Shown in pieces: positions 16,142 to 24,674 of a stretch of 64,000 nucleotides of DNA. The first letter of the stretch is position 1, and every line of letters begins with the position of its first letter. This DNA comes from CBDBCU01 sp965243185 (GTDB lineage: Bacteria > Chloroflexota > Dehalococcoidia > Lucifugimonadales > UBA3495), in the NCBI GenBank assembly GCA_965243185.1, contig OZ251531.1, positions 1,736,001 through 1,800,000 of the forward strand, given 5' to 3'. A program made the translations under genes and the position numbers. Under the pieces are notes generated by a model, which was not told where the DNA came from, did no database searches, and saw only the letters and a program-made list of their open reading frames with translations.

Positions 16142-17779
16142 CTACACCTCCGCCCCAATCCGCCGCAATCCCGCCACCGGGTCATCCCCCAAATGTATCC
16201 GCACCGCCCGCCGGCCCCGGTTCCGCAGCGCCTGCAAATCCCCCGCCGCCTGCGCGTCCGCCAGCGCATTCAGGTTATACCGCCGCCCCGGAATGGCAAT
16301 CTCCCCCGCGTGGTCGGCGGTCAGTTGTAGAAACAGCCCCGAATTCGGCCCGCCCTTATGCAATTGCCCGGTCGAGTGCAGATAGCGCGGCCCAAACCCC
16401 GCTGTAGCCGCAATGCCGTACTTCTCTCCCACCCGCCGGCGTATCTCGTCAATCCCTTCCCCGATCGCCGGCGTATCCGGCAGATAAGCCAGAATTGCCA
16501 AATAATCCCCGAACCGGGCTTGCGCCAGCAAATCGTTAAGCGACCCGGCCGTATCCTCTGCCGGCCAGACCCCTTGCTCCAGATACTGCGCCAACACTTG
16601 GTCCGTCATATCCTTGGCGCTCTGCACATCCGGCTGGTCAAAGGGATGCAAATTCAGCAGCCGCCCGGCAATGGCCGTAGCATACTCCCACCGGTAAAAC
16701 TCCGCCCCTAGGTCGTAGCCGTCCGCCAGATCCAACCGCACTACCGGATGTCCCGCCGCCGCCAAGGCCGCCGCCCGCCCATCCAAAGCGGCATTATCCT
16801 CCGTTGCCAACCGCAGATAGACAAAAAACCGGTCGCTCCCGTACCCTTGCGGCGGCAACTCCGGCTCCCCGGCCACCGGAATAATCCCCGAACCCTCTTT
16901 GCCCAGACCTTCCGCCAGCATCTGCTCCACCCAAAGGCTGAACCCGGCCACGCCCGGCGATGCCAGCAGCGTCAGCTTGTCCCGCCCCGCCCTGGTCAGG
17001 ATACCCAAAACCGTCCCCAGCCACGCCCCCGGATTATCCGCGGCGCGGTCAATGTCGCACCGTTCCCGCATCGCCGCCGCCCGCTCCAATAGCAAACCCA
17101 AATCCAGCCCAATCAGCGCCGCCGGCACCAATCCAAAGCCGGACAGCACCGAATAGCGGCCGCCCACTTCCGGCGGATTCAGGAAAACCTCTCGAAATCC
17201 CTGCTCCCGGCCCAACTTTTCCAAAACCGTCCCCGGATCCGTGATGGCGGCGAAATTTTCCCCGGCTGCCGCCCCCTTCTTTGCCGCTACCACCTCCCGA
17301 AAGTGGGCGTACAGGCTGTTCGGTTCAATCGACGACCCCGACTTGGACGACACCAGAAACAGCGTCTCCGCCAGGTCAATCACCCGCTCCACCGCCTGCG
17401 TCCACGACGGCAAAGTCGAGTCCAGCAGCAGCAGTTGCGGAAAACCCGGCTGACTGCCGCAAGTACGCCGCAGCACCTCCGGCCCCAGGCTGCTCCCCCC
17501 CATCCCCAGCAAAACCACATGACGATAGCCGGCGTCCCGCACCCCCTCGGCAAACGCCGTCAACTCCCCAATCCGCCCCTGCATCTCCCCGATAACCCCC
17601 ATCCACCCCAAGCGGTCCACAATCTCCGTCGGCGACTCCCGCCACACCCGATAATCCCCCTCCCGAATCCGGGCCACCACCCGGTCGGCGTCCAGTTCCG
17701 CCAAAGCCGCCGCCACTGCCGGGGCATACTCCCCCAAAAATTTCGCCCCCGGCTCTACCGCTGCCATCGGTTGTACCAT
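16142..17779 (-). CDS. pgi: Glucose-6-phosphate isomerase (single-domain, tal-pgi type)
   Basis: Starting at 17779 (MVQPMAAVEP), behind an AGGAGAGGGG ribosome site, the protein has 545 residues. It has LLGMGGSSLGPEVL near 88-100, the SIS-type phosphosugar site SSKSGSSIEPN near 143, and a conserved C-terminal HSTGQLHKGGPN. The sequence resembles the isomerase half of transaldolase/isomerase fusions; the transaldolase half is absent. It interconverts glucose-6-phosphate and fructose-6-phosphate and heads the pgi-gnd-zwf block. The frame stays open upstream to 18403 across a repeat and an opposite-strand gene. I reject that extension. Confidence 0.93.
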   Translation of the reverse strand: MVQPMAAVEPGAKFLGEYAPAVAAALAELDADRVVARIREGDYRVWRESPTEIVDRLGWMGVIGEMQGRIGELTAFAEGVRDAGYRHVVLLGMGGSSLGPEVLRRTCGSQPGFPQLLLLDSTLPSWTQAVERVIDLAETLFLVSSKSGSSIEPNSLYAHFREVVAAKKGAAAGENFAAITDPGTVLEKLGREQGFREVFLNPPEVGGRYSVLSGFGLVPAALIGLDLGLLLERAAAMRERCDIDRAADNPGAWLGTVLGILTRAGRDKLTLLASPGVAGFSLWVEQMLAEGLGKEGSGIIPVAGEPELPPQGYGSDRFFVYLRLATEDNAALDGRAAALAAAGHPVVRLDLADGYDLGAEFYRWEYATAIAGRLLNLHPFDQPDVQSAKDMTDQVLAQYLEQGVWPAEDTAGSLNDLLAQARFGDYLAILAYLPDTPAIGEGIDEIRRRVGEKYGIAATAGFGPRYLHSTGQLHKGGPNSGLFLQLTADHAGEIAIPGRRYNLNALADAQAAGDLQALRNRGRRAVRIHLGDDPVAGLRRIGAEV

Positions 17780-17902
17780 CTGCCCCTCTCCTGCGAATAC
17801 TGACGGCTGGCCCGCAACCCCCGCCCGGTTATTGTAAATCAGAACCCGGCTAAAAGCATAGCATACTAAATCAACCCCGGACAAACCGGACTTGCCCCAC
17901 CC

Positions 17903-17986
17903 AAGGCTATCGCATATACCTAGCGACTTACTTACGCAGTCATTCCCGTTTTCACGGGAATGACAATCTCTATATGCGATAGCCTT
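17903..17986. repeat. 84-bp MITE-like inverted-repeat element, copy 1
   Basis: Arms AAGGCTATCGCATATA and TATATGCGATAGCCTT are a perfect 16-bp inverted repeat. They enclose an inner palindrome GTCATTCCCG...CGGGAATGAC (17939-17964). A second copy of almost the same length is at 38422-38506. There is no coding capacity. It sits upstream of pgi and the opposite-strand gene at 18047. Confidence 0.75.
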
Positions 17987-18007
17987 GATTTGAAACCAGT
18001 ACGCCCC

Positions 18008-18037
18008 TTGCCCGCCACCTCCGCCCTGTGTTATCCT
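18008..18037 (+). promoter_or_regulatory. Promoter shared in sequence with the paralogous gene's promoter
   Basis: -35 TTGCCC (18008-18013), an 18-bp spacer and -10 TATCCT (18032-18037), with the ATG only 9 bases later and no SD. The region upstream of 19945 has the same CGCCCCTTGCCC block and TACCCT. The mRNA may be leaderless or nearly so. Confidence 0.45.
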
Positions 18038-18046
18038 TGCTGCCTG

Positions 18047-18421
18047 ATGCTGATTTATCGCGAACCCTTGCCGGAGGATTGCCCGCCCGAGACTGCCGAG
18101 GAAATTGCCGGCCCCCGCATCGTCTATCGAATGGTAGATAGCGACCCGCCTACGGATGCCGACTTTTATTCCCAGCGCGCTAAAAATCCGGCGAAAACCT
18201 ATCAAATATCGGAATGTCGCGCCCGGGGCTTGTCGGTATATGCCCAGCTGGAGGATGTGAAATCCTTGGCCGCGCGCCTCGGTCTGGAACGGGTATATTT
18301 TTGCCGGGTGGCTTTGACGCCGGGCGCGGGCCGCATCCAGAAAACCGGCGCCGCCTCCCATCATACTTGGTGGCCTTGGGCGGCCTTCGACATCTTGGCC
18401 CACTGCTATGTAGTGCGATGA
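18047..18421 (+). CDS. Hypothetical protein, first gene of a two-gene unit
   Basis: This protein of 124 residues starts MLIYREPLPED; the frame is open further upstream through the repeat, but the promoter-like sequence favours this start. It has no transmembrane segment and no motif I recognise. It contains TYQISECRARGLSVYAQLED and ends AAFDILAHCYVVR. From the layout it may be an immunity- or toxin-like partner, but nothing shows this directly. Its stop TGA overlaps the ATG of the next gene by 4 bases (ATGA), so the two are translated together. Confidence 0.5.
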   Translation: MLIYREPLPEDCPPETAEEIAGPRIVYRMVDSDPPTDADFYSQRAKNPAKTYQISECRARGLSVYAQLEDVKSLAARLGLERVYFCRVALTPGAGRIQKTGAASHHTWWPWAAFDILAHCYVVR

Positions 18422-18816
18422 AAGCCATAAGTCTTACCAACATCCTGGTCTATTACGATGGCATTCAGGTCTTTGCCGCCGCGGACGCCGCCGGCCGCTC
18501 CTATGTGGGCGTGGGCTATGGCCCGGACATCAGTACCGATTGCTACCTCGTAACCGCCGCCCGCCCGGAACGATTGCAGCAGTTCCGCGGAGGACAGCTC
18601 GACCTGCGAACTTTGCTGCTCGAAGCCCCCGGCGGCCAATGGTATATCACCACGAACCCGGGTGGCGATACCCTCTTTACTCTGGAGCCTCAGCCCGGGC
18701 CGGTAGCCCAATCCCCTTACCTGCCCGGCCCGAACTTTATCCTGAACTGCGAACCCGTTGAAAGCCTGGCGGAGTGGCAAGAGCCGGCCGCCGCCCCAGC
18801 TAAAGCCCCAGCCTAA
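18418..18816 (+). CDS. Conserved hypothetical protein (DUF6575-like), paralogue of 19945-20370
   Basis: This 132-residue protein overlaps the previous gene by 4 bases. The core shared with the protein at 19945 runs YYDGIQVFAAADAAGRSYV, then YLVTAARPERL, LDLRTLLLEAPGGQWY. A Pro/Ala tail ends the protein. It resembles small SH3- or beta-barrel-like proteins with YYDG...PERL...LLLESP patterns; the DUF6575 label is from memory. The IS element at 18818 is inserted immediately after the stop codon, and the 9-bp target duplication contains that stop. Confidence 0.6.
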   Translation: MKAISLTNILVYYDGIQVFAAADAAGRSYVGVGYGPDISTDCYLVTAARPERLQQFRGGQLDLRTLLLEAPGGQWYITTNPGGDTLFTLEPQPGPVAQSPYLPGPNFILNCEPVESLAEWQEPAAAPAKAPA

Positions 18817-18817
18817 C

Positions 18818-19893
18818 GATAGCGTTCCGATTTAGGTGGTTTAGTTGTAGAATGGGGAAAAGGCCGGCCTTGCTGGTTGACGGGAGGTGCGCTGTCATGG
18901 GATTGCTGGACGATTTGGAGACCCAACTGGAGCAGGAAATTCCGCTCCAGTTGCAGGCGAAGCTGCAACAAGCCCTGGATCATTATCAGCCCCGATGTGC
19001 TCAGTGCGCTCTGGCGATGCACCGCCACCATCGCTATGAGCGCACCATTGTCACGTCCTATGGGCCCATCCGGATAGCGGTTCCGGTGTTTCGTTGTGGG
19101 CAATGTCGCCAACTGGCGGGCGGCGCGGCGCTGCTGGGGCCGGAGGTTCGTTACCAACGGTTCTCAAAAAAACTCGGGACCGGGCTTTGAGCCTGGCGGC
19201 CCAGGGTTTGAGTTACGCCCAAGCGGGGCAGTGGGTGGGTTGTGTCAAAAGCACCTTGTGTCGCTGGCTGCGGCGGTTGGCCTTGACCCGGCCCCGGTTG
19301 CCGGGGGCAGTGTGGGAACTGGATGGTTTATGGACGCGCACCCGGCAGGGCCCTCAGGAATTGAAGGTAATCCGGGACGAAACCGGGGCGGTCTTGGCGA
19401 CTTTCGGGCCTTGGGCGGCGGCCCTGGAGTTGGCCGAGCAGTCCGGAGCCGCGCCACCCCGACATCTGGTCAGCGACGGCGACCGGGCCATTGCGGCCGG
19501 CATCCAGTGGGTGTACGGCCGGGCGGCGCCGCATCAGCTGTGTATCTTTCACCTGCTGCGGGAATATGGACGGAATATCGGGAAGGCCGGCTTGGCCGCC
19601 GCCCGGCAACTGCTGTTGACTGACAGCGCGGCGGCGGCCCAGAGCTATGCCCGTCAAATAATGGAGTTGACCGAGGGCGCCGCCGCTTACTGGCTGGACA
19701 AGGCATTGACCGCCGGCCGGCAGTATTGGACTACGGGAGAGGTTGCCTACCGGACTACTTCCCGCCTGGAACGCTACAATCGGGAGTTGCGCCGGCGGGA
19801 GCGATTGGGGACGGTCTGGTCAGAGCATAACCTGCTGGCTTTGCTGCAAACCCGGGGCTTGCTCAACCAAACCACCTAAAATGCAACGCTATC
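18818..19893 (+). mobile_element. IS1-family insertion sequence, apparently complete
   Basis: The element is 1076 bp. The ends are 30-bp inverted repeats (18818-18847 and 19864-19893) beginning GATAGCGTT and ending GGTGGTTTRGTTG, with 26 of 30 matches. It is flanked by a perfect 9-bp direct repeat CAGCCTAAC (18809-18817 and 19894-19902), the target-site duplication length typical of IS1. One transposase is made from two overlapping frames by a -1 slip. Intact ends, TSD and frames indicate recent insertion. Confidence 0.88.
18897..19879 (+). CDS. IS1-type transposase, made by programmed -1 frameshift
   Basis: Frame A runs from ATG 18897 (GGGAGG upstream) to a stop at 19190. It carries a zinc-ribbon with CAQC (about 37-40) and CGQC. 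Frame B enters at the heptamer A AAA AAA (19166-19172), a canonical -1 slippery site, and runs to 19879. The fused product is about 327 residues. Frame B has a helix-turn-helix (AGQWVGCVKSTLCRWLRRLA) and the catalytic core: ELDGLWT (first Asp), LVSDGDRAI (second Asp), HQLCIFHLLREYGRN, and a late Glu within RLERYNRELRRRERLG. The transposase cuts and joins the element's ends. Confidence 0.85.
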
Positions 19894-19909
19894 CAGCCTA
19901 ACTCGCCCC

Positions 19910-19938
19910 TTGCCCCCGCCCCCGTCCTGTGCTACCCT
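19910..19938 (+). promoter_or_regulatory. Promoter of the second paralogue
   Basis: -35 TTGCCC (19910-19915), 17 bp, -10 TACCCT (19933-19938), then ATG 6 bases later. It is homologous to the promoter at 18008-18037, so the promoter was duplicated with the gene. The lack of an SD suggests leaderless translation. Confidence 0.45.
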
Positions 19939-19944
19939 AGCCCT

Positions 19945-20370
19945 ATGCTTGGTACTACGATGAAACCCTTAGCCATCACCCCCACCGCCATCCTCGACTA
20001 TTACGATGGGGTGCAAATCTTTTCCGGACGGGACGCTGCCGGCGGCGACTATGTAGGTGTCTTTGTGGGCTTGGTGGACAAAAGGGACCGCTACTTGGTA
20101 ACGGCCGCCCGCCCGGAACGGATGCGCCAGTTCCTCGACGGCAAACTGGACTTGTTGACCCTGCTGCTGGAGTCCCCCGGCGGCGAATGGTACTTGACCG
20201 ACGACGATGGGGAAGCCGGCGCCCTTATCCTCCAGCCGCAAAGCGGCCCGCTGACCGACCACGATGAATTCCTGCCGTTGCCTGACCTGTTCCTGCCCGG
20301 CGGCCCCTATGAAACCCTGACCGAACAGCCGGAGCAAGAGCCGGCCCCGGCCGCGGTCTCCCCGGCATAA
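19945..20370 (+). CDS. Conserved hypothetical protein, paralogue of 18418-18816
   Basis: The protein is 141 residues from the ATG at 19945, or 136 from the ATG at 19960, which aligns better with the paralogue. The shared core is ILDYYDGVQIFSGRDAAG, then RYLVTAARPERMRQF, LDLLTLLLESPGGEWY, followed by an acidic stretch and a Pro/Ala tail. There are no catalytic motifs or membrane segments. The pair and its promoters arose by tandem duplication before the IS1 element landed between them. Function unknown. Confidence 0.6.
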   Translation: MLGTTMKPLAITPTAILDYYDGVQIFSGRDAAGGDYVGVFVGLVDKRDRYLVTAARPERMRQFLDGKLDLLTLLLESPGGEWYLTDDDGEAGALILQPQSGPLTDHDEFLPLPDLFLPGGPYETLTEQPEQEPAPAAVSPA

Positions 20371-20387
20371 AACCCCCAACCGGTCAA

Positions 20388-20416
20388 TTGACAGACCAGC
20401 CAGCCCCCTTTACAAT
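20388..20416 (+). promoter_or_regulatory. Consensus-like sigma70 promoter
   Basis: TTGACA (20388-20393), 17 bp, TACAAT (20411-20416). The Lrp-like gene starts 57 bases downstream with a GGAGAGG ribosome site. Confidence 0.75.
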
Positions 20417-20472
20417 AACCGCCGGCTCCTTTTGCAATCAACCAACCAGTCAACCAGTGGAGAGGAAACAAT

Positions 20473-20712
20473 ATGGCAACCAAAGCGTACCTTTTGGTGG
20501 AAACCTCGGTCGGCAAGACCCGGGAAGTGGCGGCGACGCTCGGCAATCTCGAAGGCGTCGCCTCCGTGGATGTGGTCACCGGCCAGTTTGACATCATCGC
20601 CGTCATCAGCGCCGACGACCTGACCGCCGTCGGGGCCATGGTCACCGAAAAGATTCACACCATCTCCGGCATCGTCCGCACCCAATCCTGCGTGGCCGTG
20701 GGCGCTATCTAG
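20473..20712 (+). CDS. Lrp/AsnC ligand-binding (RAM) domain protein without DNA-binding domain
   Basis: This 79-residue protein is just the alpha-beta RAM/ACT-like ligand domain of Lrp/AsnC regulators. It has KAYLLVETSVGKTREVAATL, then LEGVASVDVVTGQFDIIAVI and a final TQSCVAV strand. The helix-turn-helix is missing, as in known stand-alone RAM proteins that bind amino acids or modulate partner regulators. It has its own consensus promoter and a GGAGAGGAAAC ribosome site. It precedes the acyl-CoA dehydrogenase gene by 76 bp. Confidence 0.9.
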   Translation: MATKAYLLVETSVGKTREVAATLGNLEGVASVDVVTGQFDIIAVISADDLTAVGAMVTEKIHTISGIVRTQSCVAVGAI

Positions 20713-20788
20713 CCGCCGCGCCGCCAAAGCAACCAACGCCGGAGCCGGGTTCAGCAACTAATCCTCAAATCAGTGGGGAGGGTTTTCC

Positions 20789-21964
20789 GTGGATTTCAAC
20801 TTCACCGCCGCCGATAACGCCTTTCGCCAGCAGCTGCGCGATTTCGTACAGCAGGAACTGCCCCCGGATTGGGAGGGCGGCGGCCGCTGGCCGGAGGAAT
20901 GGAACTGGGAGCTGACCCGGAATCTGCGCCGCAAAATGGCGGAACGCGGCTGGCTGACCATGCACTGGCCCGAGGAGTACGGCGGCCAGAACGCCTCCCC
21001 GGTCCGTTCCGCCATTTACAACGAGGAACTGGCTTATCTGCGGGCGCCGGGGCGGGACATTTTCGGCGTCCGGATGCTCGGCCCGACCCTGATGATTCAC
21101 GGCTCTGAGGAGCAGAAACAGACCCATCTGCCGCCGGTGGCCCGCGGCGAAGTCCAGTGGTGTCAGGGCTACAGCGAACCGGAATCCGGCTCCGACTTGG
21201 CATCGTTAAGCACCCGGGCCGTGCGGGATGATGACGAATATGTCATCAACGGCTCAAAAATCTGGACTACCCTGGGGCATCGGGCGGACTGGATTATGCT
21301 CCTCGCCCGCACCGACCCGGACGCCCCCAAGCATCGCGGCATCAGTTTCATCCTCGTCGATATGAAAACGCCGGGCATCCAGGTCCGCCCCATCATTAAT
21401 ATGGCCGGCGGCCACGAGTTCAACGAAATTGTCTTTGACAATGTACGCGTCCCCGTCGCCAATGTAGTCGGCGAGGAAAACCGGGGTTGGTATGTCGCCG
21501 TTACGCTGCTCGATTTTGAGCGGTCGGGCATTGACTATTCGGCGATGGGCCGCCGTCTGCTCGACGAAGTCCGCCGTTACGCCCAGGAAACCAACGCCAA
21601 CGGCCGCCCCCTGATGCAAACCCCTTGGGTGCGGAATCTGCTGGCCGACCGCTATATCGAGTGCGAAGTAGCCCGGCTGATGGCTTATAATGTGGCCTAT
21701 ATGCAGGGGCAGGGCTTGGTGCCGAACAAAGAGGCGTCAATGAGCAAAGTTTTCGGCAGCGAAACCTTGCAGCGGGTAACGAGCGCCGGTATGGAAGTTT
21801 TAGGCTTGTACGGCGTCCTCGACCGCAGCGAAAAGTGGGCGCCGTTGCGCGGCCGCATTCAGGAACACTGGATGACCAGTTTCTCCCACAAAATCGCCGC
21901 CGGCACTTCGGAAGTGCAGCGCAACATCATCGCCAGCCGGGGGTTGGGTCTGCCGCGAGGGTAG
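20789..21964 (+). CDS. Acyl-CoA dehydrogenase
   Basis: This FAD enzyme of 391 residues has normal family length. It starts at GTG 20789 behind GGGGAGGG. The N-terminal helical domain leads into QGYSEPESGSDLAS, the middle beta-domain signature. The C-terminal domain includes KIAAGTSEVQRNIIASRGLG, the second family signature with the arginine region. It oxidises an acyl-CoA to a 2-enoyl-CoA and passes electrons to ETF. The chain-length preference cannot be read from sequence. The NYN gene begins 3 bp after the stop. Confidence 0.93.
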   Translation: MDFNFTAADNAFRQQLRDFVQQELPPDWEGGGRWPEEWNWELTRNLRRKMAERGWLTMHWPEEYGGQNASPVRSAIYNEELAYLRAPGRDIFGVRMLGPTLMIHGSEEQKQTHLPPVARGEVQWCQGYSEPESGSDLASLSTRAVRDDDEYVINGSKIWTTLGHRADWIMLLARTDPDAPKHRGISFILVDMKTPGIQVRPIINMAGGHEFNEIVFDNVRVPVANVVGEENRGWYVAVTLLDFERSGIDYSAMGRRLLDEVRRYAQETNANGRPLMQTPWVRNLLADRYIECEVARLMAYNVAYMQGQGLVPNKEASMSKVFGSETLQRVTSAGMEVLGLYGVLDRSEKWAPLRGRIQEHWMTSFSHKIAAGTSEVQRNIIASRGLGLPRG

Positions 21965-21967
21965 GGT

Positions 21968-22594
21968 ATGAACGAAGTATTCATCTATTGGGACAATTCC
22001 AACATTTTCATCGAAGCCCAGCGCATTGCCGAGGAGCGCAACGACCATATCGACGCCCGTTTCCGGGTGCGGGTCAACTTCGACAATATGCTGCGCTTGG
22101 CTCACGCCGACCGGCCCCTGCGGAAAGCTATCGCCGCCGGTTCGGTGCCGCCGGAAATGCGGCAGTTGTGGAACCAGTTGGACAATCGGGGTGTGGAAGT
22201 AAGCCTTTTCGACCGGGGCCAATTGGCGGCGGGAGAGCAGGAAATGCCCGACCGCATATTGCAGTTGCGTATGCTGGAGGACGCCCTGGATTATGATGAC
22301 ACTCCGGGTATCGCAGTGCTGTTAGCCGGGGATGACATCGACTATCGGGAAGGCAAAGGATTTCACAGCACCCTGGAGCGGATGCGGCGGTGGGGCTGGA
22401 AAGTTGAAATCCTGTCGTGGACACACTCCTGCAACTACCGAATGCGGGAATGGGCTGAGGAAAACGGCATTTTCGTCCCCTTGGATGATTTCTACGAATC
22501 CATTACCTTTCTGGAACCCTCCCGGCCGGGACACCGCTTTGGGGAATCCCGGGACGCCGCGACCCTCGACTTGTCCCGCCGCCCGGTATCCTGA
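21968..22594 (+). CDS. NYN-domain protein (PIN-like RNase fold)
   Basis: This 208-residue protein has YWDNSNIFIEAQ near 8-19 (first acidic residue and Asn), then the later LLAGDDIDYREG and a strand ending KVEILSW typical of NYN. Predicted metal-dependent ribonuclease activity comes from the fold. It starts 3 bp after the acyl-CoA dehydrogenase stop with weak spacing for a ribosome site, so translation is probably coupled. There is no link in function to the dehydrogenase that I can see. Confidence 0.8.
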   Translation: MNEVFIYWDNSNIFIEAQRIAEERNDHIDARFRVRVNFDNMLRLAHADRPLRKAIAAGSVPPEMRQLWNQLDNRGVEVSLFDRGQLAAGEQEMPDRILQLRMLEDALDYDDTPGIAVLLAGDDIDYREGKGFHSTLERMRRWGWKVEILSWTHSCNYRMREWAEENGIFVPLDDFYESITFLEPSRPGHRFGESRDAATLDLSRRPVS

Positions 22595-22620
22595 CCTTTG
22601 CCGGCAAACCGGCCGCCGCC

Positions 22621-23628
22621 CTAATCCCGCACCCGGGGAATAACTTCCGCTCCCATCAACTCAATCTGCCGCAAGGTGTCGGCTTGAGACATCCCCGGCC
22701 ACTGCATCCGGAAAATCAGGCAGTTGACGCCCAACTCCTGCCCATAGCGGCGGATTTCCCCCGCCACATCCTCCGGAGAACCCAGCAGAAACCGGTCCCG
22801 GGCCAAATCCCGGTAGGGAACGGAAAAACTTTCATCGCCGGGCAAGGCTTTATCCTGCCCCCAAGCGGCGTAGGCGGCGTACTTGGGGCCCAAGTAGGGT
22901 TCGCTTTGGGCGTAGGCGGTTTCCCGGTCGGGGGCTACATACAACTCCCGCATCATCGGCAAAGTGTCCGGCGTCGGCTGTCCGGCCCGGGCCAAAGCCT
23001 CCTGATAGCCGGCCCACTGCCGGGCGACCAAATCCATAGTAGCGTGGGGGTTCACCAGCCAGGGCAGTCCCCAACGGGCGGCCCGGCGGATGGCGACATC
23101 ATTGTTGGCGGCGACCCAAATGGGCGGATGCGGCTGCTGTACCGGCCGGGTCGCCGGGGCAATGCGCGGCACCTGGTAAAACTGCCCGTTAAACTCTACT
23201 TCCGGCTCCGTCCACAGCCGTTTCATCACTTCCAGAGCTTCCCGCAGCCGGGCCACTCTTTGCCCCCGTTCCACCCCAAAGGCCGTATATTCCTCCTCCC
23301 GATAGCCCAGTCCCACGCCAAAGATAAAGCGGCCGTTGCAGATGGCATCCATAGTCGCCACGCTTTCCGCCAGTTCCACCGGGTTATGCAGCGGCACCAG
23401 TACCACCGTGGCCGCCACGGTCATATCCCCGGCTTCGGCGGCCAAGCGGGCCAATAGCGGGAAACTGGCGCTCATCTGGTAAGGAGCGGCCAAGTAGTGC
23501 TGCCCGGTGCAAATCAGGTCAAACCCGGCCGCCCGGGCCGCCCGCACCTGCTCGGCGCTTTCCGCAATTTTCCGGGGCATTGCCTCCCCCGGCAGATACT
23601 GGTTGGTGATGAAAAAGCCTAATTTCAT
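22621..23628 (-). CDS. LLM-class flavin-dependent oxidoreductase
   Basis: This 335-residue luciferase-like monooxygenase has the family N-terminus MKLGFFITNQYLPGE and the VATMDAICNGRFIFGVGLGYREEE core. The barrel then has FGVERGQRVARLREALEVMK. Members use FMN or F420 with varied substrates, and the cofactor cannot be told here. It is transcribed divergently from rsmG and convergently with the NYN gene (26 bp between stops). Confidence 0.9.
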   Translation of the reverse strand: MKLGFFITNQYLPGEAMPRKIAESAEQVRAARAAGFDLICTGQHYLAAPYQMSASFPLLARLAAEAGDMTVAATVVLVPLHNPVELAESVATMDAICNGRFIFGVGLGYREEEYTAFGVERGQRVARLREALEVMKRLWTEPEVEFNGQFYQVPRIAPATRPVQQPHPPIWVAANNDVAIRRAARWGLPWLVNPHATMDLVARQWAGYQEALARAGQPTPDTLPMMRELYVAPDRETAYAQSEPYLGPKYAAYAAWGQDKALPGDESFSVPYRDLARDRFLLGSPEDVAGEIRRYGQELGVNCLIFRMQWPGMSQADTLRQIELMGAEVIPRVRD

Positions 23629-23802
23629 AGCTCCCCGTTCCCGTTACGCCAAGGCGATGGTGTCGTTGCTGCCGGCGGATTATACACCGTTTCCGCCGGG
23701 CGGGCTATGGCGCGGCTGTCTCCAGTTGCCGGGATAAACTACCCTTTTAACCCTATGACGGCTATACTAACCTCTCGAAACTTGACAAAGGGATGGCGCG
23801 CT

Positions 23803-24552
23803 ATGACCGCAGAAATGACACTGCTGACCGCGGGAGCAGCGGAACTGGGCATTGAACTGGACGCCGGGCAGCAGGAGCAGTTTGCCCTTTATTACCGGGA
23901 ACTGGCGGCCGCCAATGAACGGGTGAACCTGACTTCGGTTATCGACTATGATGCCGTGCAGGTCAAGCACTTTCTCGATTCCTTGACTTTGCTGCCGGCC
24001 TTGGGCGGCCCGGCGGCCTTGACCCGGCCGGGCTTAAAGGTAGTAGATGTGGGCGCCGGGGCCGGCTTTCCCGGCTTGCCGCTGAAACTGGCTTTCCCCG
24101 GCCTGCAACTGGATTTGGTCGAGGCTACCGGCAAAAAAGCCGACTTTCTGCGGCATCTGGTGGACACTCTGGCCTTGACCGGCGTAACAGTGCATTGGGG
24201 ACGGGCTGAGGAATTGGCCCACCGGCCGGAACTGCGCGCGGCCTTTGACCTGACCCTGGCCCGGGGCGTGGCGAAAATGTCGACCCTGCTGGAATATACC
24301 CTGCCCTTTACCCGGCGCGGCGGATTAGTGGCGGCGTGGAAACACGGCGGTAGCGACCAGGAACTGGCCGCCGCCCAAGCCGCCCTGCAAACCCTCGGCG
24401 GGCGGCTCCTGCCGGTTTATCCGGTAACGCTGTCCGGCTTGACCGACGACCGCATAATAGTAATGGCGGCCAAGGATAAGCCCACCCCCGGCCGTTACCC
24501 CCGCCGGCCGGGAATGCCGGGCAAGCAGCCTTTGGGCGCAACCGGGAATTAG
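23803..24552 (+). CDS. rsmG: 16S rRNA (guanine-527-N7) methyltransferase
   Basis: This protein of 249 residues uses SAM to methylate G527 of 16S rRNA in the decoding region. It has NERVNLTSV, the SAM motif VDVGAGAGFPGLPLKLA near 80-96, and the ARGVAKMSTLLEYTLPF segment. The ORF is open upstream to 23707, but MTAEMTLLTAG at 23803 fits the family N-terminus. A start at 23755 is also possible. The last 25 residues are basic and Pro/Gly-rich. Confidence 0.92.
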   Translation: MTAEMTLLTAGAAELGIELDAGQQEQFALYYRELAAANERVNLTSVIDYDAVQVKHFLDSLTLLPALGGPAALTRPGLKVVDVGAGAGFPGLPLKLAFPGLQLDLVEATGKKADFLRHLVDTLALTGVTVHWGRAEELAHRPELRAAFDLTLARGVAKMSTLLEYTLPFTRRGGLVAAWKHGGSDQELAAAQAALQTLGGRLLPVYPVTLSGLTDDRIIVMAAKDKPTPGRYPRRPGMPGKQPLGATGN

Positions 24553-24592
24553 GAATCCCAATAAAATACCTTGGCTAATATCTGATATTGAT

Positions 24593-24621
24593 TTGACTTT
24601 ATTATTATTCAGTGATATGGT
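24593..24621 (+). promoter_or_regulatory. Sigma70-like promoter before the amino-acid binding protein
   Basis: TTGACT (24593-24598), 17 bp of A/T-rich spacer, TATGGT (24616-24621). The local A/T content is far above that of the surrounding sequence. Confidence 0.6.
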
Positions 24622-24674
24622 AGTTCCCGGCTTAAACCTATCGCCTATTTTACGGAGGAACGCCAAAAGTAATT

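Noticed and set aside
17780..18403. Upstream extension of the pgi frame
   Set aside because: It runs through the MITE-like repeat and antisense to the gene at 18047. The family N-terminus and SD point to 17779.
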